Below are positions 32,768 through 39,815 of a stretch of DNA of 64,000 nucleotides, piece after piece. Origin of the DNA: Streptomyces gardneri (GTDB taxonomy: Bacteria; Actinomycetota; Actinomycetes; Streptomycetales; Streptomycetaceae); assembly GCF_006539185.1 (NCBI RefSeq), contig NZ_BJMN01000026.1:93421-157420 (forward strand), read 5' to 3'. Made by a program: the position numbers and the translations under genes. Numbering within the stretch: position 1 is the stretch's first letter; every line of letters begins with the position of its first letter. Below the pieces are notes generated by a model. It ran no database searches. It was given only the letters and a program-made list of their open reading frames with translations, and was not told the DNA's origin.

Positions 32768-33886
32768 GTGGCCACGACAGCCGCAGCCGTGTGGGGCCGT
32801 GCCGAGCAGCAGGACTTCCGGGCCCGCGTACGGGGCTGTCTCCTCGGCGGAGCCGTCGGCGACGCGCTCGGGGCGGGGGCCGACGGTCTCACCCTCGCGC
32901 AGACGCGGGAGGCCCACGGACCTGACGGACTGACCGAGCCCGTGCTCGCGTACGGCCGGCGCGGCGCCGTCACCGCCGCCACCCAGATGGGCCTCTTCAC
33001 CGTCGACGGCCTCATCCGCGCACAGGTCCGCCGCGACACCGGCGCCTGGCACCCGCCGACCGACGTCCACCGGGCGCACCTGCGCTGGGCCGCCACGCAG
33101 CGCGACTGGGGCCCCGACGAGCGCCGCAAGGACAACGGCTGGCTCGCCGGCGAGGAGTGGCTCTACGCCCGCCGCAACCCGTCCCGCGCCTGCCTCACCG
33201 GCCTCGGCGACGAGCTCCTCGGCACCCTCGACAAGCCCAAGAACCCGGAGGCCGCCGACTCCGGCGCGCTCGTCCGCTCGGCGCCCTTCGGGCTCCTCGT
33301 CGGCTGGGAGCCGCAGCTCGTCTGCCAGCTCGCGGTGGAGTGCGCGGCGCAGACGCACGGCGCCCCGGCGGCCACCCTCGCGGCGGGCGCCCTCGCCGTC
33401 ACGGTGCACGGGCTCGCGCGCGGCGGATCCGTCGAGGCGGCGGTGGCCCGGGCCGTGGAGCTGCTCGCGGACCGCCCCGGCCACGAGCCGGTGACCGAGG
33501 CCCTCACCGCGGCCCTCGGAGCCGTACGGGAAGGGGCGCCGGACGCGGAGCGGGTGGCCGGTCTCGGGGCGGACGAGGACCGGGCCGAAGGGCAGCTGGC
33601 GGCGGCCGTCTACTGCGCCCTGGTCGGCGAGGACGTCCGGCACGGGCTGCGGCTCGCGGTGAACCACGACGGGCCCTCGTCGGTCACGGGGGCGCTCACC
33701 GGGGCGCTGCTGGGCGCCCTGCACGGCGAGACGGCCCTCCCGCCGGCCTGGCTGGCCGAACTGGAGGGCCGTGCGACGGTCCTTGAGCTGGCGGACGACT
33801 TCTCGATGGAGATGACCCAGGGCGCCGCCCTGCACTCCGCCACCGAGGCCTCGCCGGGCTGGCTGGCGCGCTACCCGAGAGGCTGA
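32768..33886 (+). CDS. ADP-ribosylglycohydrolase-family protein lacking metal-site aspartates
   Basis: The product is 372 residues from GTG 32768 with GGGGGAGGG upstream. The fold is that of DraG/ARH3 proteins: RVRGCLLGGAVGDALGA near the start, and TQMGLFTVDGLIRA after the first metal motif. However, the usual T-D-D-T-Q-M is TAATQM here (residues 69-74), and the usual G-D-S-D-S-T is GPSSVT (302-307). The aspartates that bind the two magnesium ions in known hydrolases are therefore replaced in both motifs. It probably binds but does not hydrolyse ADP-ribose, or has another role. The rest of the protein is intact, so it is not decaying. Its 3' end overlaps the symporter gene by 16 bases. Confidence 0.85.
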   Translation: MATTAAAVWGRAEQQDFRARVRGCLLGGAVGDALGAGADGLTLAQTREAHGPDGLTEPVLAYGRRGAVTAATQMGLFTVDGLIRAQVRRDTGAWHPPTDVHRAHLRWAATQRDWGPDERRKDNGWLAGEEWLYARRNPSRACLTGLGDELLGTLDKPKNPEAADSGALVRSAPFGLLVGWEPQLVCQLAVECAAQTHGAPAATLAAGALAVTVHGLARGGSVEAAVARAVELLADRPGHEPVTEALTAALGAVREGAPDAERVAGLGADEDRAEGQLAAAVYCALVGEDVRHGLRLAVNHDGPSSVTGALTGALLGALHGETALPPAWLAELEGRATVLELADDFSMEMTQGAALHSATEASPGWLARYPRG

Positions 33887-35439
33887 TCGGTCCGGGCGCC
33901 GCCCTGGGCGGGAATCCCGGCGGCCCCGGTCCCGGCCCCGGTCCCGTCCTCGTCCCCGTCCGGATCCGTGCCGATCCGGTCCAGGAGCGCGTCCCGCTCC
34001 GGGGTGTCCTCCGGCCGGACGAAGCCGATGAGGACGTACAGGACGAGGGAGGTGGCGAGCGGCGAGACGATCTGGATCTGGAGCTCGACGCCGTCGAGGC
34101 CGTAGTTGGTGAGCCAGAAGACGAAGAGCCCGGCCGCCCAGGAGACGAGCGCCGCCGTCGGTCCCGACTTCCGGAAGGTCTTCAGCAGGCCCAGCATGAA
34201 CGGGATCGCGATCGGTCCCATCAGTCCGGCCACCCACTTGATGACGACGGTGATGATGTCCTTGAAGGTGGGGGAGTTGACCTGGGTGGCGACCGCCATC
34301 GACAGCGCGAGGAAGGCGATCGTCGACCAGCGCGCGGCGATCAGCCCGGCCCGCTGCGTCCAGCTCCGCGCGGCCTTGCTGAGGACGGGGGCGATGTCCC
34401 GGGTGAAGACGGCCGCGATGGCGTTGGCGTCGGAGGAGCACATGGCCATCGTGTGGGAGAAGAAGCCGACGATGACCAGGCCGAGCAGTCCGTGCGGGAG
34501 CAGCTGCTCGGTCATCAGGGCGTAGCTGTCGGAGGCGTCGGGCTTCTTCGGGTCGACGAGCAGCGGCGCGACCCACATGGGGAAGAAGAGGACGAGCGGC
34601 CAGACGAACCACAGGACGGCGGAGAGCCGGCCGGAGCGGGTGGCCTCGCGGGCGCTGGGGGTGGCCATGTAGCGCTGGGCCTGGTTCCACATGCCGCCGC
34701 TGTACTCGAAGGTCTTGATGAAGAGGTAGGCGAGGAGGAAGGTCAGCGTGTACGGGCCGGCCGTGGGGGCCGTGTGCCCCTGGAGCTCGGGCCGGTCCCA
34801 GACGTCCCACAGCGCGCTGACCCCGCCGAGCTTGGCGAGGACGGCGACGAGCATGGCGATGCCGGCGAAGAACTGGATGATGAACTGGCCGAGTTCGGTG
34901 AGGGCGTCGGCCCACAGGCCGCCGACCGTGCAGTAGATGCCGGTGATCACACCGGTGATGAGGATGCCCTCGTTGAGGGAGATCCCGGTGAAGACGGAGA
35001 GCAGGGTCGCGATGGCGGCCCACTTGGCGCCGACGTCGACGATCTTCAGCAGGACACCGGACCAGGCGAGCGCCTGCTGGGTGGGGAGGTTGTACCGGTT
35101 CTTCAGGTACTCCAGCGGGGAGGCCACGTGGAGCCGGGAGCGGAGCCGGTTGAGGCGGGGCGCGAAGAGGTGGGCGCCGATCGCGATGCCGATGGCGATG
35201 GGGAAGGACCAGGTGACGTACGAGGTGACGCCGTAGGTGTACGCGATCCCCGCGTAGCCGGTGAACATCACGGCGCTGTAGCCGGACATGTGGTGCGAGA
35301 TGCCGGAGAGCCACCAGGGCATCTTGCCGCCGGCGGTGAAGAAGTCGGAGACGTTGTCCACGCGCTTGTGGGACCAGACGCCGATCGCGACCATCACGCC
35401 GAAGTAGCCGATGAGCACGGCCCAGTCGAGACTGTTCAT
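33871..35439 (-). CDS. Sodium:solute symporter (SSS family)
   Basis: The product is 522 residues with GGAGGGGG before ATG 35439. Thirteen or so hydrophobic segments; DFFTAGGKMPWWLSGISHHMSGYSAVMFTGYAGIAYTYG is the conserved SSS helix-1/2 region with the unwound GISHHMSG segment, and GGLWADALTELGQFIIQFFAG is the sodium-site helix. Substrates of close relatives include proline, sugars, pantothenate and carboxylates; this one cannot be assigned. It has a charged C-terminal tail. The promoter region (35440-35614) holds several symmetric elements. Confidence 0.88.
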   Translation of the reverse strand: MNSLDWAVLIGYFGVMVAIGVWSHKRVDNVSDFFTAGGKMPWWLSGISHHMSGYSAVMFTGYAGIAYTYGVTSYVTWSFPIAIGIAIGAHLFAPRLNRLRSRLHVASPLEYLKNRYNLPTQQALAWSGVLLKIVDVGAKWAAIATLLSVFTGISLNEGILITGVITGIYCTVGGLWADALTELGQFIIQFFAGIAMLVAVLAKLGGVSALWDVWDRPELQGHTAPTAGPYTLTFLLAYLFIKTFEYSGGMWNQAQRYMATPSAREATRSGRLSAVLWFVWPLVLFFPMWVAPLLVDPKKPDASDSYALMTEQLLPHGLLGLVIVGFFSHTMAMCSSDANAIAAVFTRDIAPVLSKAARSWTQRAGLIAARWSTIAFLALSMAVATQVNSPTFKDIITVVIKWVAGLMGPIAIPFMLGLLKTFRKSGPTAALVSWAAGLFVFWLTNYGLDGVELQIQIVSPLATSLVLYVLIGFVRPEDTPERDALLDRIGTDPDGDEDGTGAGTGAAGIPAQGGARTDQPLG

Positions 35440-35471
35440 TGAGCCCCCTCCAAGGGGTCCGGTCCGCCTTG

Positions 35472-35484
35472 TGAACGCCGTTCA
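35472..35484. promoter_or_regulatory. Palindrome TGAAC-GCC-GTTCA upstream of the symporter
   Basis: Perfect 5-bp arms, 33 bases before the symporter ATG on its 5' side; the same half-sites recur at 35563-35578 as GTTCA-N6-TGAAC. Confidence 0.45.
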
Positions 35485-35526
35485 TCGTGTGGCGTGCGAC
35501 AAGGCGGGGACAATGCAATGGAGGGT

Positions 35527-35563
35527 CAAGGGACAGTAAAATCGTTCTGTTTACTGACCCTTG
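35527..35563. promoter_or_regulatory. Long inverted repeat between the symporter and the SDR
   Basis: CAAGGGACAGTAAA faces TTTACTGACCCTTG across nine bases, with one mismatch in 14. It could be a terminator for the SDR gene ending at 35615 or an operator for the symporter; the AT-rich stem argues for a protein site. Confidence 0.5.
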
Positions 35564-35614
35564 TTCACGTCTATGAACTTGTCGAGAGTGCCTTCGGGGG
35601 TACCTGAGGCGGCG

Positions 35615-36397
35615 TCAGCGCATCAGCTCCCCGGCGTTGACCAGCAGGGACTGGCCCGTGATGGCCCGCGCGCGGTCCGAGGCGAGGAAGGCCGCGGCCT
35701 CCGCCACGTCCCCGTCGGTCGCCAGCTCCGGAAGCGCCATCCGCTCGGTCAGCCGGGCCAGGACCTCCGTCTCCGGCACCCCCTCGGAGTCCGCGGCGAA
35801 CCGCACGTACGCCTGGACCGGCGGCCCCCACATCCAGCCCGGCAGCACGGTGTTGACCCGGATCCGGTGCGGGCCGAGCTCGTGCGCGAGGGAGTACATC
35901 GCCGAGGTCAGCGCCCCCTTCGAGGCCGCGTAGGCCGCCTGTCGCACCTGCGTGGGGGCGGCGATCGCCGACTGCGTGCCGATCAGCACCACCGAGCCCC
36001 CGCGCTCCTTGAGCGCCGGCAGGCAGGCGCGGGTCATCCGCAGCGTCCCGAGGAGGTTGACGTCCAGGACGGACTGCCAGGTCGCGAAGTCGGCGTCCTC
36101 CAGGCCCCCGAAGTAGGAGTCCCAGGCGGCGACATGGACGACCGCGTCGACCCCGCCGAAGCGCTCGACGGCCAGCCCGGCCAGGGCCGCGCACTGCTCC
36201 TCGTCGGTGATGTCCGTGGCCCGGTAGGCGGTGCGACGCCCCTCCGGGTCGATCTCGGCGGCGGACTTGGCGAGGTTCGCCTCGGTACGGGCGCCGAGGA
36301 CGGCGTTGCCGCCGTCCCGCACCACCGTCTCGGCGATCCGATGACCGAGCCCGGCCCCGACTCCCGACACGACGACCGTCTTCCCCTGGAGCAGCAT
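35615..36397 (-). CDS. SDR-family oxidoreductase
   Basis: The product is 260 residues from ATG 36397 with GAGGAGGG ten bases upstream. Motifs: VVVSGVGAGLGHRIAETVV (SGxGxGxG-type cofactor loop; Ser replaces the usual Thr), HVAAWDSY in place of NNAG, SVVLIGTQSAI (catalytic Ser/Thr position), YAASKGAL, and a C-terminal LLVNAGELMR. It is divergent from the EthD-like gene, and operator copy 7 lies in the shared promoter, so it joins the scattered regulon. Confidence 0.85.
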   Translation of the reverse strand: MLLQGKTVVVSGVGAGLGHRIAETVVRDGGNAVLGARTEANLAKSAAEIDPEGRRTAYRATDITDEEQCAALAGLAVERFGGVDAVVHVAAWDSYFGGLEDADFATWQSVLDVNLLGTLRMTRACLPALKERGGSVVLIGTQSAIAAPTQVRQAAYAASKGALTSAMYSLAHELGPHRIRVNTVLPGWMWGPPVQAYVRFAADSEGVPETEVLARLTERMALPELATDGDVAEAAAFLASDRARAITGQSLLVNAGELMR

Positions 36398-36426
36398 CCG
36401 GACCCTCCTCGACCCTGGCGAAGCAT

Positions 36427-36441
36427 CTGACGGTCCGTCAG
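36427..36441. promoter_or_regulatory. Operator copy 7, CTGAC-N5-GTCAG
   Basis: Perfect inverted repeat CTGAC-GGTCC-GTCAG in the 82-base divergent spacer, 30 bases from the SDR start and 39 bases from the EthD-like start. Confidence 0.75.
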
Positions 36442-36479
36442 AGTAGGGCTCGGTCATCGACTTGGGAAGGGACGCGCGC

Positions 36480-37334
36480 GTGAGCGAGAAGAGCGAGAAG
36501 AGCGAGCGGGACGAACTGACGGCGAGGTACGCGGAGCTGGCCTCCGTGGGCCCGTACGGCGTGCGCCCCGGCCACGCCCTGATCACCATGGTCGAACCGC
36601 ACCCGGGCCATGAGTACGCGTACAACCGCTGGTACGAGGACGACCACTACTACGCCGGCGCCATGGCCATGCCCTGGATGTACGCGGGCCGCCGCTGGGT
36701 CGCCACCCGCGAGCTCCAGGAGCTGCGCCGCCCGGAGAAGTCCGCCGTCGCCCAGCCCGTCACCGCGGGCTGCTACCTCTCCACGTACTGGATCACCGAC
36801 GGCCGCTACGACGAGCACATGAAGTGGACCGTCGCCATCAACAAGCGGCTCAACCGCGACGCCCGCGTCCACCAGGACCGCACGCACGTCTTCACGGCCT
36901 TCCAGGACCACGAGGCGACCGTGTACCGCGACGGGGCGGGCGGCCCGCGCGACTTCCACGCCCTCGACCACCCCTACGCCGGGCTGATCCTCCAGGTCGT
37001 CGACACCGAGGGGCCCGAGGCGCGGGAGGAACTGCTCGAACGACTGCGCTCGCGGGAGCTCCCCGGGCGGCTGGCCGGCTCACCGGCGGCGATGGTGACG
37101 ATCTTCCGCCCGACCCCCCTGCCCGGCGACCGCATGACGTACGTGAAGCAGGTGGAGGGCGTCGACACCCGGCTGACCCTGCTCTGGTTCCTGGAGCGGG
37201 ACCCGCGCGAGTGCTGGACGGAGCACTTCGCGGACCTGGAGACCCTCGGGGGAGCCGGCGGCCGGGTGGAGCTCGTGGCACCGTTCATCCCGACGGTGCC
37301 GGGCACGGACCGGTACGTGGACGAACTGCGCTGA
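36480..37334 (+). CDS. EthD-like dimeric alpha-beta barrel protein
   Basis: The product is 284 residues from GTG 36480 with GAAGGGA eight bases upstream; a TTG at 36462 is the alternative. The segment EYAYNRWYEDDHYYAGAMAMPWMYAGRRW matches the EthD/stress-responsive A/B-barrel signature (N-x-W-Y-x-x-H), and a second half with LTLLWFLERDPRECWTEHFADLE suggests two fused barrels. Such proteins assist oxygenases or act on degradation intermediates; the reaction is unknown. Its control by operator copy 7 links it to the FadD3-like and LLM pathway. Confidence 0.7.
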   Translation: MSEKSEKSERDELTARYAELASVGPYGVRPGHALITMVEPHPGHEYAYNRWYEDDHYYAGAMAMPWMYAGRRWVATRELQELRRPEKSAVAQPVTAGCYLSTYWITDGRYDEHMKWTVAINKRLNRDARVHQDRTHVFTAFQDHEATVYRDGAGGPRDFHALDHPYAGLILQVVDTEGPEAREELLERLRSRELPGRLAGSPAAMVTIFRPTPLPGDRMTYVKQVEGVDTRLTLLWFLERDPRECWTEHFADLETLGGAGGRVELVAPFIPTVPGTDRYVDELR

Positions 37335-37363
37335 GAAGGACGGGAAGGCCCGGGAAAAGGGCC

Positions 37364-37404
37364 GAGCCCTCTCGGCCAGGACGGCGGACCGGTCGAGAGG
37401 GCTC
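37364..37404. terminator. Hairpin terminator after the EthD-like gene
   Basis: GAGCCCTCTCG pairs perfectly with CGAGAGGGCTC across 19 bases, 29 bases after the stop. Confidence 0.65.
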
Positions 37405-37484
37405 TTCGGGTACTGCGGGTGTTGCGGGTACTGCTCGTCCTGCGAGTACTGCTGAACCGCGGGTGAAGGCGGGAGCATCGGGGC

Positions 37485-37685
37485 TCAGAGGGCCCCGTTG
37501 CTCACCTCGCCGACGAAGGCGTTCCACGAGCCCGGTCCGAAAGAGAGGGACGGGCCTTCGGGAGCCTTGGAGTCACGCACCGCGATGGCGGCCACGACGG
37601 GGGACTTCACCTCGACGCAGGCGCCGTTCCCGCCGGAGTACGAAGACTTCGTCCACGTGTCCGTAGCACCCTGAAAAATCGCCAT
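37485..37685 (-). CDS. DUF397 small protein
   Basis: The product is 66 residues with GGAG nine bases before ATG 37685. WTKSSYSGGNGACVEVKSPV and VAVRDSKAPEGPSLSFGPGSWNAFV are the standard DUF397 core. DUF397 proteins are abundant in Streptomyces and usually sit beside an XRE-DUF5753 regulator, as in the whiJ and bldB-related loci, where the small protein is thought to counteract the regulator. Here the partner at 37899-38759 carries an in-frame stop. Confidence 0.85.
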   Translation of the reverse strand: MAIFQGATDTWTKSSYSGGNGACVEVKSPVVAAIAVRDSKAPEGPSLSFGPGSWNAFVGEVSNGAL

Positions 37686-37898
37686 TATGCTCAACTCCGG
37701 TTCTGCCCAGTGGGGGTGTCGCGCCAGCGTTCTCGCCGACGTGATCGACGCTACTCGCCGGCCCCGCTCGACGGGACCGGCGTTCACCCGACCGGGTGGC
37801 ATATTCCAACAGCGCTTCCATGGGAGCGATCACGCCGTGTACGGTGCCTGGCCCGCCCGCTCGCGATCGTCTGCTACCCCTCCGCGACGCCTCCGCGA

Positions 37899-38759
37899 TC
37901 AGCCCTGGGCGTGCTTCTTGGCCATCTTCGCGATGAACTCACGGGTCTGCTCGACGTTCAGCGCCTGCGCCCTGAGGTGCTCGTACATGACGCTGTACTT
38001 GCCGACGTCCTGCGCCTTCTCCAGATACAGGTCGCTGGTCACGCCCTCGATGTAGACGACGCTGGAGTCGGACGTGTCCGGGAACTCCAGGATCGAGTAC
38101 TGGCCGCTGATCCCGGGATGCGCACCCATCTCGAAGGGGATCACCTACACCGTGACGTGCGGCAGGTGCGACTGCTCGACGAGGTGCTCCAGCTGCTGCA
38201 CCATCAGCTGCCTGCTGCCGACGATCCGGTGCAGGGCACCCTCGTCGATGACCGCCCACAGGCGCAGCGGACGCTCCTCGTCCCGGATGCGCTCCTGGCG
38301 GCGGGTGCGGACCGTGACGCGCTTGTCGATGTCCGCCGGCGTCGACTCCGGCATCGCGCCGGAGATCACGGCCTCCGCGTACGCGGGGGTCTGGAGCAGT
38401 CCGGGGATGATCTGCGACTCGTACATCCGCAGGCTCTCGGCGTCCGTCTCCAGGCCGATGTAGACGCTGTACGGGATGTCGCCGAAGGCGTGCCACCAGC
38501 CCTGCTGGCGCGAGTCCTTCGCCATCTGCATGAGCGAGTCGACCATGCGCTCGTCCTCGACCTCGTACACCCCGCAGAGGTCGCGCACATCGCGCTGGCT
38601 GATGGAACGACGGCCGTTCTCGAGGCGGCTGATCTTGGACTGGGAGACGAGAAGGCGCTCGGCGACCTGCTCGGCCGTCATGTTCTTCGCTTCTCGGAGC
38701 TTGCGCAGCTCCTGGCCCAATCGGCGTCGCCTGACGGTGGGGTTGACGTTGGACGCCAC
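37899..38759 (-). pseudogene. XRE-DUF5753 regulator interrupted by an in-frame TAG
   Basis: Read through, the frame gives about 286 residues from GTG 38759, which has GGAGGTG upstream. The HTH (LGQELRKLREAKNMTAEQVAERLLVSQSKISRLENGRR) is complete. The DUF5753 domain runs to EQSHLPHVTV, meets TAG at 38145-38147, then continues in the same frame as VIPFEMGAHPGISGQYSILEF to the normal C-terminus. Homologues usually have Gln here (HVTVQVIPF), so a single CAG-to-TAG change explains it. The downstream part shows no other damage, so the event is recent, or it is a sequencing error or suppressed codon. The truncated product (204 residues) would keep the HTH. Confidence 0.85.
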
Positions 38760-38867
38760 GGAAACTGCACCTCCGGCTGCTGTCTGCCTGCGTAGCTGTG
38801 AGTATCTACCGCTTGGCAGACTGCCACCAAAGGTCAGGTGCGCGCTGGGAAACCGGTACAACGCACA

Positions 38868-38900
38868 TGTGCGGGGCGGTCGTCGTGACCGCCCCGCACA
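38868..38900. terminator. Hairpin terminator after the GPP34 gene
   Basis: TGTGCGGGGCGGTC-GTCGT-GACCGCCCCGCACA, a perfect 14-bp stem, 30 bases beyond the GPP34 stop on the minus strand and upstream of the XRE gene. Confidence 0.8.
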
Positions 38901-38930
38901 GCTGTGCGGCTCCCGGTTGGCTCTGTCGGC

Positions 38931-39632
38931 TCAGTGAACCGCCGCGCGGGCCATGCTGCCGCGCGGCTGCGCCGGTACGCCCGCGGCGGGCGCACGGCGC
39001 GGCTGTGCCGCCGCACCGTTCTGGACGTCCATCACGGCGTGCGCCACGAGACCGCCCATCGGATCGTGCCGGATCAGGTCGCGCAGCCGGGACCGCGACG
39101 ACCGTCCTTCGTTGCCGGGGTAGAGGTGCTTCCCGAGACCGACCGCGTGGGCCAGCGCGGCAAGCGCCGCGGTCCGCGGGTCCGGCGGTACGCCGGTGCG
39201 GATCGCATTGTCCAGCCGGGATCGGATCTCCCTGCTGATCGCCGTGTCCGTCGCCTGGTAGCGAGTCGTCGGCAACACCCCGCACATCTGGGTCTCCACG
39301 GCATGCACCATGCCGCATCGCTCCAGATGCGAGAGATACGTCTGACGGAGCCCCAGTCGGGGTCCGCCGATCCAATGGACGGCCCGAACCGGGCTGCCAC
39401 GCCTGCGCAGCAGCTCCAGTGCGGAGTCCAGTGTCGGATCTCCGGTCGGCCGTGGCATCACCACGGCGATACGATCCCCGTCAGGGGCTATCCGGCCTGC
39501 CAGCGCCAGCTCCACTAGCTGTGCTCCGGCCAGACCGAGGTCGAGCGACTGCGGCTGCGCTGTGGTACCCGTGGTCGGGTCCAGAGCGAGCAGTAGAAGC
39601 TCTTCCGGAATACTTCTGCGGCTCCTGCCCAT
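38931..39632 (-). CDS. GPP34 (GOLPH3/VPS74-like) family protein
   Basis: The product is 233 residues with GGGGAGG six bases before ATG 39632. The start IPEELLLLALDPTTGT and LGLAGAQLVELALAGRIAPDGDRIAVV are the GPP34 signature; the middle (LRDLIRHDPMGGLVAHAVMDVQ) is helical. Eukaryotic members bind phosphoinositides; the actinobacterial proteins are numerous and unassigned, and some lie in secondary-metabolism or sporulation loci. The C-terminal 30 residues are Ala/Pro/Arg-rich. It is divergent from the carboxypeptidase gene. Confidence 0.8.
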   Translation of the reverse strand: MGRSRRSIPEELLLLALDPTTGTTAQPQSLDLGLAGAQLVELALAGRIAPDGDRIAVVMPRPTGDPTLDSALELLRRRGSPVRAVHWIGGPRLGLRQTYLSHLERCGMVHAVETQMCGVLPTTRYQATDTAISREIRSRLDNAIRTGVPPDPRTAALAALAHAVGLGKHLYPGNEGRSSRSRLRDLIRHDPMGGLVAHAVMDVQNGAAAQPRRAPAAGVPAQPRGSMARAAVH

Positions 39633-39815
39633 CCATGCCTCCCCGCGTGGATGAATGACAGGGTGACCCCTCTCACATTCATCTGTCGAGAGTGCCTGGG
39701 TGCTTCATCCGGGAACCAGTAGGTATGTCGTTCTCGTCTAGCACGGGAGCCAAGGGGTTCACACAGGACACTGGTAGACGGTTCGGACGTACGTATGACG
39801 CATGGAGGAGGCACG

